DNA of 64,000 bases. Source: Beijerinckiaceae bacterium (lineage in GTDB: Bacteria; Pseudomonadota; Alphaproteobacteria; Rhizobiales; Beijerinckiaceae). A model generated the notes under the pieces. The model did no database searches and was not told where the DNA came from. It saw only the letters and a program-made list of their open reading frames with translations. Location: the NCBI GenBank assembly GCA_947475995.1, contig CANJNI010000003.1, forward strand, positions 62,001 through 126,000, in the 5' to 3' direction. Made by a program: the position numbers and the translations under genes. Numbering within the stretch: the first letter of the stretch is position 1; each line of letters starts with the position of its first letter. Below are positions 37,964-47,037 of this stretch, one piece after another.

Positions 37964-39037
37964 ATGACGGTCGTCCGTTCTGTGCGTATCGCGGCTCTGG
38001 CGGTTGCGGCGCTGGCCTCGACAGCATCCTTCGCGCAGGAAAACATCCTCACCTACAAGGGCGCCGACCGCGACCAGAAGGTTCTGGAAGGCGCGAAGAA
38101 GGAAGGGCAGGTGGTCTTCTACACGGGCCTCGTGGTCAATGTGGCGCTGCGTCCGATGGCCGAAGCCTTTCAGGCCAAGTATCCCTTCGTGAAGATGAAC
38201 TACTGGCGCGGCGAATCGGAAGCCATTGCGCAGAAGATTCTCGCTGAAGGGCGCGCCAACAATGTCGTGGCGGATGTGATCGAGGGCACCGGCGTCGGCG
38301 AACTCGCTTTGGCGGCGAACCTTATCCAGCCGTTCTACTCACCGATGCGCGAGTTCCTTCCTAAGAACCTGCTCGATCCCGAAAACCTCACCGCGCCCTC
38401 GCGCGTCAGCTATTTCGGCCTCGCCTACAACACCAAGCTGGTGCCCGCCGACAAGGTGCCGCAGACCTATGAGGACCTGCTCGACCCGATGTGGAAGGGC
38501 AAGATTTCATGGCGCATCGAATCCTCCAGCGGCACGTCGCTGTTCCTGACGAACCTGCGCATCGCGTGGGGCGAAGAGAAGGCGCTGGATTATTTCAAGA
38601 AGCTGTCGCAGCAGAAGATCATCAATTTCGGCTCGGGCAGCGCCCGCACGCTGGTCGATCGCGTCATGGCGGGAGAATATCCGATCGCCGTGAACGTGTT
38701 TGCGCATTTCCCGGTCATCAGCGCGGCGGCGGGCGCGCCGGTGAACACGAAACTGCTCGCGCCGGTGCCGAGCACCTCGGCCTCGATCGCGGTCGTCAAG
38801 AACGCCAAGCATCCCCATGCGTCGGCGCTGCTGATCGACTTCATGCTCGGCAAGGAAGGTCAGGCGGTGTTCTCGAAGGCAGGCCTTTTCCCGGCCCGGC
38901 CGGATGTGGCGCCCGATCCGGTCGTGGCCACGGTCGATCCGAACATCGCCAAGGTTCCGGTGAATTTCATTCTGGGCTCGACCATCGACAAGATGGAGAA
39001 GCGCTCGGACGAGATCTATCAGGAGTTGTTCCGGTAG
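37964..39037 (+). CDS. Periplasmic iron-type solute-binding protein, paralog of 30343-31425
   Basis: A 357-residue exported protein with a signal peptide ending SFA-QE near residue 26. It shares with the protein at 30343-31425 the pattern YxGADRxxKVLE, ALRP(M/I)xEAF and a WRGE/WRGD loop, so they are paralogs. ATG at 37964 follows GGGAG; the ATG four codons earlier overlaps that site. The neighbouring genes encode gamma-glutamyltransferase (divergent) and rph (82 bases downstream, same strand). No permease or ATPase gene is near, so its transporter partner is elsewhere or absent. Confidence 0.88.
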   Translation: MTVVRSVRIAALAVAALASTASFAQENILTYKGADRDQKVLEGAKKEGQVVFYTGLVVNVALRPMAEAFQAKYPFVKMNYWRGESEAIAQKILAEGRANNVVADVIEGTGVGELALAANLIQPFYSPMREFLPKNLLDPENLTAPSRVSYFGLAYNTKLVPADKVPQTYEDLLDPMWKGKISWRIESSSGTSLFLTNLRIAWGEEKALDYFKKLSQQKIINFGSGSARTLVDRVMAGEYPIAVNVFAHFPVISAAAGAPVNTKLLAPVPSTSASIAVVKNAKHPHASALLIDFMLGKEGQAVFSKAGLFPARPDVAPDPVVATVDPNIAKVPVNFILGSTIDKMEKRSDEIYQELFR

Positions 39038-39119
39038 GCGGAGGGACGCGCCCGACGGCCTTCCTTGCGGCTTCGCGCCGAACGGCCTAGAAGCGCCGCA
39101 ACGTCACAAGGAAAAGTCC

Positions 39120-39836
39120 ATGCGCCCCTCCAAACGCGCCGCCAACGAAATGCGCGCCGTCTCGCTCGAGCGGAACGTCGCCCGCTATGCCGAGGGCTCC
39201 TGCTTCATCAAGTTCGGCAATACGCATGTGCTGTGCACGGCGTCGCTGGAAGAAAAGCCGCCGCAATGGCTGCGCGGACAGGGCCGCGGCTGGGTGACGG
39301 CGGAATATTCCATGCTGCCGCGCGCCACCAACACCCGCACCCGCCGCGAGAGCACGTCCGGCAAGCAATCCGGCCGGACGCAGGAAATCCAGCGCCTCAT
39401 CGGCCGCAGTCTGCGCGCCGTCGTCAATCTTCAGGGCCTTGGCGAACGCCAGATCACGCTCGATTGCGATGTCATTCAGGCTGACGGCGGCACACGCACG
39501 GCGGCTATCACGGGCGCATGGGTGGCGATGTATGATTGCATCGAATGGATGCGCAACCGCTCGATGCTGAAGGATTCGCCGATCCGCGATCATGTGGCGG
39601 CGATCTCGTGCGGCATGGTGAAGGGCGTTCCGGTTCTGGACCTCGATTATGACGAGGATTCGACCGCCGAGACCGACGCCAACTTCGTCATCACCGGCAC
39701 GGGCGGCCTCGTGGAAGTTCAGGCCACCGCAGAAGGCGCGGTGTTCACCGAAGCCCAGATGATGGCGCTGCTCGGGCTGGCGCGCCACGGCACCACTCTG
39801 CTGGTGGACAAGCAGAAGACCGCTCTGGGGCTGTAA
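39120..39836 (+). CDS. rph: Ribonuclease PH
   Basis: A 238-residue phosphorolytic 3'-5' exoribonuclease that trims tRNA 3' ends. The core shows [35 protein letters not shown], the phosphate-binding [37 protein letters not shown] and the C-terminal [12 protein letters not shown]. The length is typical. In many alphaproteobacteria rph is followed directly by rdgB and hemW; here these come 2.4 and 8 kb downstream on the same strand. A composite repeat follows the stop. Confidence 0.98.
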   Translation: MRPSKRAANEMRAVSLERNVARYAEGSCFIKFGNTHVLCTASLEEKPPQWLRGQGRGWVTAEYSMLPRATNTRTRRESTSGKQSGRTQEIQRLIGRSLRAVVNLQGLGERQITLDCDVIQADGGTRTAAITGAWVAMYDCIEWMRNRSMLKDSPIRDHVAAISCGMVKGVPVLDLDYDEDSTAETDANFVITGTGGLVEVQATAEGAVFTEAQMMALLGLARHGTTLLVDKQKTALGL

Positions 39837-39851
39837 GCCCTGAGGTAGCGG

Positions 39852-39973
39852 CCTCGTCCTTCGAGACGCGCTGCTGCGCTGCGCTCCTCAGGATGAGGCC
39901 TAATTGCAAGTTTAAAGCGGAACCAGCCCTCATGCTGAGGAGCCGCTGAAGGCGGCGTCTCGAAGCACGAGGG
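39852..39973. repeat. Composite palindromic intergenic repeat, family A, copy 3
   Basis: The left half is CCTCGTCCTTCGAGACGCGC followed by GCTCCTCAGGATGAGG; the right half is CCCTCATGCTGAGGAGC followed by GGCGTCTCGAAGCACGAGG. They are inverted with a linker of about 30 bases. The element lies between the convergent rph and LysR-type genes. Confidence 0.8.
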
Positions 39974-39987
39974 CGGTACAGGATGGC

Positions 39988-40845
39988 CTAAGCCGCCTGT
40001 TTCAAGCTCACCACGGCCCTGATCTCGTCCGCCAGCGCGCGCGCCTCGCGGGTCTGGTTGGTCGGCGCGCGGATCAATCCCATCCGGGAGCGCGGCAGGC
40101 GCGGCAACCCGTCGGACTCGTCCAGCGCCCGCATCCCCGGACGCATCGCGCCCTGCGGCAGCAGCGTAATCGCCAGCCCGCTGTCCACGATGGGGGCGAT
40201 GGCGGCGTAATTGTTCGACACCAGCACGATCCGGTACTCCATGCCGGCCCGCGTCAGCGCCGTTTCGGCCTGCTGACGCCAGGCGCAGGTCGGCCCGCCC
40301 ACGGCAAGGGGGACGACCGCATCCTTGCCGAAACTCATCGGCTGGCGCGTCACCCACATCAGCGGTTCCTCGCGAATGACCTCGACCTCCGGGATCGAAG
40401 CGCAATCGGTAACGAGCGCCAGATCGAGATCGCGCGCCCGCACGCGCTCGGACAGAAGCACCGAGCTTTCGCAGACCACGGCTATCTCCACCAGCGGATT
40501 GCGGGAGCGAAAATTCCCCAGAATCGCCGGCAGAAACGGCTCGGCATAATCGTCCGGAATGCCCAGCCGCACACGGCCCGTGAGGCCTTTTCCGGCAATG
40601 CCCGCCAGTGCGGCGGCTTCCGCCTGCAGGATCACGCGCGCATGGTCGATCAACCGCTCGCCGTGAGAAGAAAGCCTCACGCCCCTGCCCTGTTTGACGA
40701 AAAGCTCGACGCCTAACTGCTCCTCCAGCCTGCGGATATGCATCGAGATTGCCGACTGGGTCTTGTTCACCCGCTCGGCGGCACGGGTGAAGCTGCCTGT
40801 GTCGACGATGGCGAGGAAGGAACGAAGCTGGTCGGTGTCGAGCAT
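39988..40845 (-). CDS. LysR-type transcriptional regulator
   Basis: A 285-residue regulator. The N-terminal winged helix (residues 1-65) reads LDTDQLRSFLAIVDTGSFTR and TQSAISMHIRRLEEQLGVEL. The effector-binding domain begins near residue 92 (GRVRLGIPDDYAEPFLP). It diverges from the DUF1127 gene with a 136-base gap that should contain its binding site; LysR regulators often control the divergent neighbour and themselves. The effector is unknown. Confidence 0.92.
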   Translation of the reverse strand: MLDTDQLRSFLAIVDTGSFTRAAERVNKTQSAISMHIRRLEEQLGVELFVKQGRGVRLSSHGERLIDHARVILQAEAAALAGIAGKGLTGRVRLGIPDDYAEPFLPAILGNFRSRNPLVEIAVVCESSVLLSERVRARDLDLALVTDCASIPEVEVIREEPLMWVTRQPMSFGKDAVVPLAVGGPTCAWRQQAETALTRAGMEYRIVLVSNNYAAIAPIVDSGLAITLLPQGAMRPGMRALDESDGLPRLPRSRMGLIRAPTNQTREARALADEIRAVVSLKQAA

Positions 40846-40864
40846 GGAATCCGTCGTGTTCTGT

Positions 40865-40907
40865 GATGGATCAGTTTAATAACATTCGTTGGACCGATCA
40901 ATCCATC
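40865..40907. promoter_or_regulatory. Inverted repeat in the LysR/DUF1127 divergent promoter region
   Basis: GATGGAT at 40865-40871 and ATCCATC at 40901-40907 form seven-base inverted arms 29 bases apart, with GATC sequences near each arm. The distance is long for a single LysR site, but two half-sites are possible. Confidence 0.25.
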
Positions 40908-40981
40908 TCCCGCATCTTCTGGAAAGCTGCCGGGCTGTTCGGCAGCGCCGGTCACAGGACCAGTTTACAGGAGATGGACAT

Positions 40982-41305
40982 ATGCTCGCCCTTTCGCGCA
41001 CACGGACCTCAGGCATTGTCGCGGCGCTTTCGCCGGCGCTCGCCAAGGCCGCCGTTGCGGCCGAATGGGCGACGCATTGGCCGGTACGAGCTATTCAGGC
41101 CCGACGCCAACTGGCCCAACTGTCCGAACTCTCCGACCATGAACTGAAGGATTTCGGGCTGTACCGCTCCGACATCAGCGCCGCCCATTCGGTGGGGCTG
41201 AACGAGGACCCCACAGTGTTCCTCGCCCGCACGGTCAACGACCGCGCCCGCGCCCGTCGCCAGCAGGCGGCGGAGCTCGTGCAATGGGCAAAAAGGCGGG
41301 GGTGA
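40982..41305 (+). CDS. DUF1127 domain small protein
   Basis: A 107-residue protein whose middle carries the DUF1127 motif, an arginine-rich amphipathic helix pair (RAIQARRQLAQLSELSDHEL followed by KDFGLYRSDI). DUF1127 proteins are short, widespread in alphaproteobacteria and, in studied cases, act with RNA or influence phosphate and stress responses. The long Ala-rich N-terminal part and the C-terminal RARARRQQAAELVQWAKRRG stretch are extra. ATG at 40982 follows AGGAG with eight bases between. It diverges from a LysR-type gene, the probable regulator. Confidence 0.85.
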   Translation: MLALSRTRTSGIVAALSPALAKAAVAAEWATHWPVRAIQARRQLAQLSELSDHELKDFGLYRSDISAAHSVGLNEDPTVFLARTVNDRARARRQQAAELVQWAKRRG

Positions 41306-41316
41306 ACAGGATTCCG

Positions 41317-41430
41317 CCCTCTCCCCGTTCGCAGAATGGGGAGAGCGGCGGGGTGAGGGTCAGGTCGCCAAGAACGTAACTTCCGACCGGCCCCTCACCC
41401 TAGCCCTCTCCCCGCAAGCGGGGAGAGGGG
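41317..41430. repeat. Composite intergenic repeat, family B, copy 1
   Basis: Two inverted halves: CCCTCTCCCCG, a loop and GGGGAGAG with GGGTGAGGG, then about 45 bases, then CCCCTCACCCTAGCCCTC and a CCCCGCAAGCGGGG hairpin. It lies between the convergent DUF1127 and eda genes. A second copy is at 61158-61289. Confidence 0.8.
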
Positions 41431-41438
41431 AATTTCCC

Positions 41439-42104
41439 TCACGCAGCTGCGTTTGGGGCGCGCTTCGCCAGATATTTCTGCACCGCCGCGCGAGCGCGCG
41501 CGCCGATCCTGTCCCATTGCTTCTGGCGGATTTCTTCGAGGGGCGCGAGCCATGCGCCGCCGACAGCGATGACGTTGGGCTGCGCCAGCCATTCTTCCAG
41601 ATCGTCCTCGCTGGTGCCGCCCGTCGGGCAGAATTTCACGCGCGGAAACGGCGCCGCCATCGCCCGCAGGGTCGCAGCGCCGCCCAGCGTTGCGCCGGGG
41701 AAGAATTTGACGACGTGAAATCCCGCCGACAGGACCGTCATCAGCTCGGAGGCAGTGGCCACGCCCGGCACGAACGGCAGATCCTGCGCGGCGGCGGCCT
41801 CCAGCAAGGCGGCGGTCGAGCCCGGGCTGAGGGCGAAACGCGCGCCCGTGTCGCGGGCGAGCGCCAGATCATGCGGGGTCATCACATTGCCGGCTCCAGG
41901 TACGGCGCCCGGCACCTCACGCAGAATGGCCTTGATGGCGTTGGGAGCAACCTTGGTGCGCAGGGCGATTTCCAGAACCGGCAGGCCGGCCTCCACGAGG
42001 GTTTTCGCCAGCGGCACCGCGTCCTCGATCCGCTCGATGGTGAGCAGCGGAATCAGCCTTGCGGGCTCCAGAATGGCGAGCGGGGTTTCGCTATGCGAAG
42101 TCAT
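41439..42104 (-). CDS. eda: 2-dehydro-3-deoxy-phosphogluconate (KDPG/KHG) aldolase
   Basis: A 221-residue class I aldolase splitting KDPG to pyruvate and glyceraldehyde 3-phosphate in the Entner-Doudoroff route. The general base is Glu45 in LEIALRT and the Schiff-base lysine is Lys133 in HVVKFFPGA. GAGNVMTPHDL replaces the usual GAGTV motif. SPG and the phosphate site CPTGGTSEDD are present. The edd gene is not in the window. It is isolated on the minus strand between a repeat and rdgB. Confidence 0.93.
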   Translation of the reverse strand: MTSHSETPLAILEPARLIPLLTIERIEDAVPLAKTLVEAGLPVLEIALRTKVAPNAIKAILREVPGAVPGAGNVMTPHDLALARDTGARFALSPGSTAALLEAAAAQDLPFVPGVATASELMTVLSAGFHVVKFFPGATLGGAATLRAMAAPFPRVKFCPTGGTSEDDLEEWLAQPNVIAVGGAWLAPLEEIRQKQWDRIGARARAAVQKYLAKRAPNAAA

Positions 42105-42239
42105 GGGCTTCCTCCAGTTCCGGTGCTTCAGTCAGTCACGGTTTTCGACGTCCGTCCATGTGGCGCGTTCACGCAACCTTTGCGCGGGGCCCTGCGTACA
42201 ATCTATACCTGAACCTCAATCCGCAAAGCCCCCGGACCC

Positions 42240-42878
42240 ATGACCAGACTTCTTCAAGGCCGTATCGTCGTCGCCACCCACAATGCAGGCAAGCTGCGCG
42301 AGATGCGCGAATTGCTCGCCCCCTACGGGATCGAGGCCGTGTCGGCGGGGGAACTGGGACTGGCGGAGCCCGACGAGACCGCGACCGACTTCATCGGCAA
42401 CGCGCTGATCAAGGCCGAAGCAGCCGCAAGGGCTGCGAACCTGCCGGCTTTCGCGGATGATTCCGGGCTTTGCGTCGATGGGCTGAATGGCGATCCGGGC
42501 ATCTATTCCGCCCGTTGGGCGAAGGAGGCGGGCGATTACGACCGGGTGATGGCGAAAATCGACGGACTGCTGATCGAGCGCGGCTGCGTGGCGCCCGAGC
42601 AGCGCCGGGCGCATTTTGTGTCTGCGCTGGCGGTTGCGTGGCCGGATGGGCATCGCGAAACCTTCGAGGGCAAGGTTTTCGGCATCATCGTCGCCCCGCC
42701 GCGCGGGACGGCGGGGTTCGGTTACGATCCGTGCTTTCTGCCGGACGGGCACACGCGCACATTCGGCGAGATGACCTCGGACGAGAAGCACGGCATCCCG
42801 GCGGACGGATCGCAGGCGCTGTCGCATCGCGCCCGCGCCTTCCAGATGCTGGCCGCAGCGTGCTTGCGGAAGGCCTGA
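42240..42878 (+). CDS. rdgB: Non-canonical purine NTP pyrophosphatase (RdgB/HAM1)
   Basis: A 212-residue house-cleaning enzyme hydrolysing ITP, dITP and XTP to monophosphates. The family start is [20 protein letters not shown], followed by [22 protein letters not shown], the [11 protein letters not shown] loop and [23 protein letters not shown] at 42240 opens [10 protein letters not shown]. It belongs to the usual rph-rdgB-hemW set, whose order and strand are kept although other genes lie between. Confidence 0.97.
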   Translation: MTRLLQGRIVVATHNAGKLREMRELLAPYGIEAVSAGELGLAEPDETATDFIGNALIKAEAAARAANLPAFADDSGLCVDGLNGDPGIYSARWAKEAGDYDRVMAKIDGLLIERGCVAPEQRRAHFVSALAVAWPDGHRETFEGKVFGIIVAPPRGTAGFGYDPCFLPDGHTRTFGEMTSDEKHGIPADGSQALSHRARAFQMLAAACLRKA

Positions 42879-42956
42879 GCCGCGTCTCATAGCCTCATTT
42901 CAAAATTCGCCGTCCGGCTGTTAAACTTGGCCCTCACTCAACGAAGAAGAGCCCCC

Positions 42957-44207
42957 ATGAACGACCGGCTTTCGCTGTCCAAAGACAAGATCAAGGTTCT
43001 GCTGCTCGAGAATATCAACGACAGCGCCGTCGACCTGATGAAAGCCGCCGGCTATTCCAATCTAACGCGGCTCACCAAGGCGCTCGACGGCAGGGAACTG
43101 TATGACGCGCTGGAAGGCGTGCACATTCTAGGCATCCGGTCCCGCACGCAGCTGACCGAAGAGGTTTTTGCCCACGCGCCGCGTCTCATTTGCGCGGGCT
43201 GTTTCAGCGTCGGCACCAATCAGGTCGACCTTGATGCAGCGCGGCGGCGCGGCATTCCGATCTTCAACGCGCCGTTCTCGAACACCCGCAGCGTGGCCGA
43301 ACTCGTCATCGGTGAAATCGTCATGCTGCTGCGGCGCATCTTTCCGCGCTCCGTCGAGGCGCATCAGGGCGGCTGGGACAAGAGCGCCGACAACAGCCTC
43401 GAAGTGCGCGGCAAGACTCTCGGCATCGTCGGCTACGGCAATATCGGTTCGCAATTGTCGAACCTCGCCGAGGCCATGGGCATGCGGGTGATCTACCACG
43501 ATCTCACCGACAAGCTGCGCCACGGCAACACCGAGCCTGTCGAGTCGCTCGACGAATTGCTGGCGCAGTCCGACGTGGTGACGATGCATGTCCCCGAAAC
43601 GCCCGCGACGCAGAACATGATCGGCGCGGCGCAATTCGCCAGAATGAAGAAGGGCGCTTATTTCATCAACAACAGCCGCGGCACCGTGGTGGATCTCGAT
43701 GCACTGGCGGATGCGCTGAAGTCGGGCCACCTGCACGGCGCGGCGGTCGACGTGTTTCCGGTCGAGCCCGCATCCAACAAGGAAAAATTCGTCTCGCCCA
43801 TCCAGGGACTGCCGAATGTCATCATCACCCCGCATATCGGCGGCTCGACCGAGGAAGCGCAGGAGCGCATCGGCGCAGAAGTCGCCAAGAAGCTGGTGGA
43901 ATACAGCGACATCGGCTCGACCTTCGGGGCGGTGAATTTCCCGCAGGTGCAATTGCCGATGAACCCGAACGGCACGCGCTTCATTCACGTCCACCGCAAT
44001 GTGCCGGGCATGCTGAACCGTCTCAACAACGTCTTCTCATCGCGCGGCCTCAACATCGCCGCGCAATATCTCCAGACCTATGGGGACATCGGCTATGTGG
44101 TGGTGGAGTCGGACGGCGACGCCGCCCGCCAGCAGGCCGAGGACGTGCTGGAAGCCCTGAAGGGTGTGGATGGGACCATCAGGGCGAGGTTGTTGTACGA
44201 ACGGTAA
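42957..44207 (+). CDS. serA: D-3-phosphoglycerate dehydrogenase, E. coli-type
   Basis: A 416-residue NAD-dependent enzyme starting serine synthesis. The NAD-binding loop is LGIVGYGNIGSQLSNLAEAM. Catalytic residues are in INNSRGTVVD (Arg), DVFPVEPA (Glu) and TPHIGGSTEEAQ (His). The C-terminal ACT domain (HVHRNVPGMLNRLNNVFSSR) binds serine for feedback inhibition. Length and sequence follow the E. coli short type rather than the roughly 530-residue form frequent in rhizobia, which also has an extra domain. ATG at 42957 follows GAAGA. The AT-rich putative abortive-infection gene ends 13 bases after it on the other strand. Confidence 0.96.
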   Translation: MNDRLSLSKDKIKVLLLENINDSAVDLMKAAGYSNLTRLTKALDGRELYDALEGVHILGIRSRTQLTEEVFAHAPRLICAGCFSVGTNQVDLDAARRRGIPIFNAPFSNTRSVAELVIGEIVMLLRRIFPRSVEAHQGGWDKSADNSLEVRGKTLGIVGYGNIGSQLSNLAEAMGMRVIYHDLTDKLRHGNTEPVESLDELLAQSDVVTMHVPETPATQNMIGAAQFARMKKGAYFINNSRGTVVDLDALADALKSGHLHGAAVDVFPVEPASNKEKFVSPIQGLPNVIITPHIGGSTEEAQERIGAEVAKKLVEYSDIGSTFGAVNFPQVQLPMNPNGTRFIHVHRNVPGMLNRLNNVFSSRGLNIAAQYLQTYGDIGYVVVESDGDAARQQAEDVLEALKGVDGTIRARLLYER

Positions 44208-44220
44208 GGGCACCATTGTT

Positions 44221-44958
44221 CTAATCAATAGTCCCGAAAGCGTCTTTATCAAACAACGCGAGGTGGTCAGCGCTGATCAATAACGAATCTGGAATGTCTT
44301 CCAAAAGATGGTATTTTGAAATATAATATTTAAATTTTGATCCACCCACAGTCGATGCATTGTATAGTAGTAAAACCAAATCGTAGTCCGACAACTGCGC
44401 TCTTATAAGTAACATATACTTATCTATATCAATGCCAGACTGATCTACAAATTTAATTATGTTCAATAAATAACGGTAATAGTGAGCAACTTGCTGTCTA
44501 TATTTTCGCCAAAAAATTGCGTAGCCACTTTCTATATCACCGTTACTTTTTTGAATTCTATCTCTCAACTCATTATAAAAATATTGAAAACACTCGACCC
44601 CTTCTGCAGGCACGCCGCTCCCATTATGAGAATAAAATCTCACAGAAGAAACTATAGAATTATGCAGATTTAGCATTTGAAAAAATGTCGATTCAAAATT
44701 CTGCTTTTCCAGCGCATCGCCCTGACGTTTTATCTCACTACGGGTAAGGGCCAACTCCTCATGCTGCAACTGGATTGTGAACAAAACTCCGATAAATGTC
44801 ATTAGTGTAAGAATTGGATTAGTCCATCCCCCAAAAAAGTCGCCGCTTTGACCCAACTCTGCTATTTTTTCTGAGCTATTTAGCCATAAAAAAACAAAGA
44901 AATTAGCTAACGCAATTAGTACAGCAAAAGTCCCCAGACCGATTAGTTTTTTGCCCAT
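44221..44958 (-). CDS. Putative phage abortive infection protein (putAbiC/PF16872 type)
   Basis: A 245-residue protein with two N-terminal transmembrane helices (about 5-27 and 44-64), a short coiled-coil-like stretch to residue 87, and a soluble helical domain. That domain carries the putAbiC family landmarks FESTFFQMLNLHNSIV (88-103), a HYYRYLLNIIKFVD segment (159-172) and RAQLSDYDLVLLLYN (186-200). Family members are annotated as phage abortive-infection proteins, but the mechanism is not established. The gene is strikingly AT-rich: only 14 of 60 bases at 44281-44340 are G or C, while both neighbours are GC-rich. This indicates recent acquisition. It lies 35 bases behind the antiporter gene on the same strand and may use its transcript. 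Confidence 0.75.
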   Translation of the reverse strand: MGKKLIGLGTFAVLIALANFFVFLWLNSSEKIAELGQSGDFFGGWTNPILTLMTFIGVLFTIQLQHEELALTRSEIKRQGDALEKQNFESTFFQMLNLHNSIVSSVRFYSHNGSGVPAEGVECFQYFYNELRDRIQKSNGDIESGYAIFWRKYRQQVAHYYRYLLNIIKFVDQSGIDIDKYMLLIRAQLSDYDLVLLLYNASTVGGSKFKYYISKYHLLEDIPDSLLISADHLALFDKDAFGTID

Positions 44959-44993
44959 AAGACCTCTCTTGCATCATTCTATCAAATTCGCAC

Positions 44994-46406
44994 CTAAAAA
45001 AGCACCCACGTCACCAGCCCGAACACCGGCAACAAGATACAGCCCGACCAGACCATATAGCCGAAGAAGCTCGGCATCTTGACGCCCCGGCTTTCGGCGA
45101 TGGCCTTCACCATGAAGTTCGGCGCATTTCCGATGTAGCTGTTGGCGCCCATGAAGACAGCGCCGGCGGAGATCGCCACGAGCGTCTGCGCCAGCGGCCC
45201 CATCAGTTGCTGCGCATCGCCGCCGGCCGCGTTGAAGAACACGAGATAAGTCGGCGCATTGTCGAGAAAGCTCGACAGGCCGCCGGTCAACCAGAAATAC
45301 ATGGCGTTGTTGGGCGATCCGTCCGGATGCGTCACGAGACCGATGAGGCCCGCGAAAGCTCCCTCGCGCCCTGCGCGCAAGATCGCAATGGCCGGAATGA
45401 TGGTGACGAAGATGCCGGCGAACAGTTTCGCCACTTCGATCACCGGCCCGAACGCGAACTCGTTCGCTTCGCGTGTTTCTTCCCGCGTCAGCCGAAACGA
45501 CATGATCGTGATGACGATCAGGGCCACATCTCGCAGCACATTCTGTAATTCCAGTTCGATGCCGAAAACATGCAGCGATCCCAGCTTTAGCGAGCCGCTC
45601 ATCAGCACTGCGAGCACGATTGCGCCCAGCAGAATGAAATTCACCTTGCCGATGATTTCGACGGTGGCGTCCGGGGTCGGGTCCGGCTTGATGCGGCCTT
45701 CGCGTCTGTAGAAATAAAGGTCGATCGCAAAAAACAGCGCGAGCAGGATGGCTGACACAAGCAGCATCGGCAGTAACAGATGCTGCAAGGTCCAGAAGAA
45801 GCTGACGCCCTGCAGGAAGCCCAGAAACAACGGCGGATCGCCTAGCGGAGTCAATGAACCCCCGACATTGGCGACAAGGAAGATGAAGAAGATCATCACA
45901 TGCGCGTTGTGCTTGCGATCGTCGTTGGCGCGGATGAGCGGACGCACCAGCAGCATCGCGGCGCCGGTGGTGCCCATGATGCTCGCGAGCGCGGTGCCGA
46001 GAGTCAGAAACCCCGTGTTGAGCAACGGCGCGCCGTGCAGGTTGCCCTTCACATGAATATTGCCGGTGACGCAGAACAGCGAGCCGACGAGGATCAGGAA
46101 CGGCACATATTCGAGCAGCGCCGTGTGAAGAAGCTCATGCGCCGCAAGTCCGGCACCGAAAATCAACACGGTCGGGACGATGAAGGCGGCGGCCCAGGCG
46201 GCGGTAATCTTGCCATAGTGGTGGTGCCACAGGTGCGGCGCGGCGAGCGGCAGGATCGCGATCGACAGAAGCAGTCCGGCGAACGGCAGCGCCCACCAGA
46301 TCCCCAGCGCCTTTCCGTCGAGCTGGACCCCTTCTGCGGCCAACGCGGGCGCAGCGGCTGCGACGAGCGACAGTGACAGCGCAAGAACAAGACCGGGCCG
46401 GGGCAT
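44994..46406 (-). CDS. NhaD-type sodium:proton antiporter family protein
   Basis: A 470-residue inner-membrane transporter of the ion transporter superfamily (NhaD/UIT9, related to CitMHS/ArsB). A signal-like first helix (ending APALAAE) precedes about 12 transmembrane helices. Family landmarks are GTTGAAMLLVRPLIRANDDR, NVGGSLTPLGDPPLFLGFLQ, GGLSSFLDNAPTYLVFF and GANSYIGNAPNFMVKAIAE. ATG at 46406 follows GGAG with six bases between; a GTG four codons earlier overlaps that site. The probable role is sodium/proton exchange; the exact ion is inferred. The AT-rich abortive-infection gene follows directly. Confidence 0.88.
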   Translation of the reverse strand: MPRPGLVLALSLSLVAAAAPALAAEGVQLDGKALGIWWALPFAGLLLSIAILPLAAPHLWHHHYGKITAAWAAAFIVPTVLIFGAGLAAHELLHTALLEYVPFLILVGSLFCVTGNIHVKGNLHGAPLLNTGFLTLGTALASIMGTTGAAMLLVRPLIRANDDRKHNAHVMIFFIFLVANVGGSLTPLGDPPLFLGFLQGVSFFWTLQHLLLPMLLVSAILLALFFAIDLYFYRREGRIKPDPTPDATVEIIGKVNFILLGAIVLAVLMSGSLKLGSLHVFGIELELQNVLRDVALIVITIMSFRLTREETREANEFAFGPVIEVAKLFAGIFVTIIPAIAILRAGREGAFAGLIGLVTHPDGSPNNAMYFWLTGGLSSFLDNAPTYLVFFNAAGGDAQQLMGPLAQTLVAISAGAVFMGANSYIGNAPNFMVKAIAESRGVKMPSFFGYMVWSGCILLPVFGLVTWVLF

Positions 46407-46602
46407 CCGCTTCTCCACGTTGAAACCCCGTTCTAGGCGGAAGCGCGGCGCAGCGCATCATTGGACTTTCGTCTCAGTCAGCTAGCTCAAATCGACCGCA
46501 ATCGGCCGGAAATGTAACAATCGTTCCATTTTGCAGCGCAGCAAATCCCTATTCTGATGGCAACAAGAAAAAGAAATCATTTTTTCAAAAACAGGGAAAG
46601 AG

Positions 46603-46983
46603 ATGAACGAGCATCATGAGTCACAAGACAACGAAGCCGTGCGGATTCTTACTGTCCGGGCAACTTTGTCGCGTGTGACGATTTCTGTGGATGATCGGGA
46701 GCTGTCCCTTTCGGACACTGAATGCCGTATTCTTTTTTGTTTGGGAATATTGCGCGGCAAATTTGTCCTGCAGCGCAGACTTGTGCGCCGGGTCTATGGT
46801 CAGACGGCGAGCCGCGATCCGGTCTGGCATCTGGAGCAGGACGTGGCGCATCTGCGGATGAAACTGGAGATCCTGCTGGGCATCGACCCCATCGGGTATG
46901 TTGCGGACCAGGGCTATTGCCTCGCCGATTCCTTCGAAATTGTGATGGAGGACGCGCCCGCCGATCCCGCCGCCCAACCTTGA
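46603..46983 (+). CDS. Stand-alone OmpR/PhoB-type winged-helix protein
   Basis: A 126-residue protein that consists almost only of an OmpR-type DNA-binding domain: VDDRELSLSDTECRILFCLG, the recognition region LVRRVYGQTASRDPVWHLEQ, DVAHLRMKLEILLGIDP and the wing IGYVADQGYCLA. No receiver domain is present, so it is not phosphorylated directly and may act with a partner. ATG at 46603 follows AGGGAAAGAG. A Crp-type gene starts 54 bases downstream on the same strand, followed by hemW. Confidence 0.75.
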   Translation: MNEHHESQDNEAVRILTVRATLSRVTISVDDRELSLSDTECRILFCLGILRGKFVLQRRLVRRVYGQTASRDPVWHLEQDVAHLRMKLEILLGIDPIGYVADQGYCLADSFEIVMEDAPADPAAQP

Positions 46984-47037
46984 CCTTGGCGGCGCGTCTG
47001 GCCGACGCTGTGGGCGGTCGAAGCGCTGCGGGGACTG

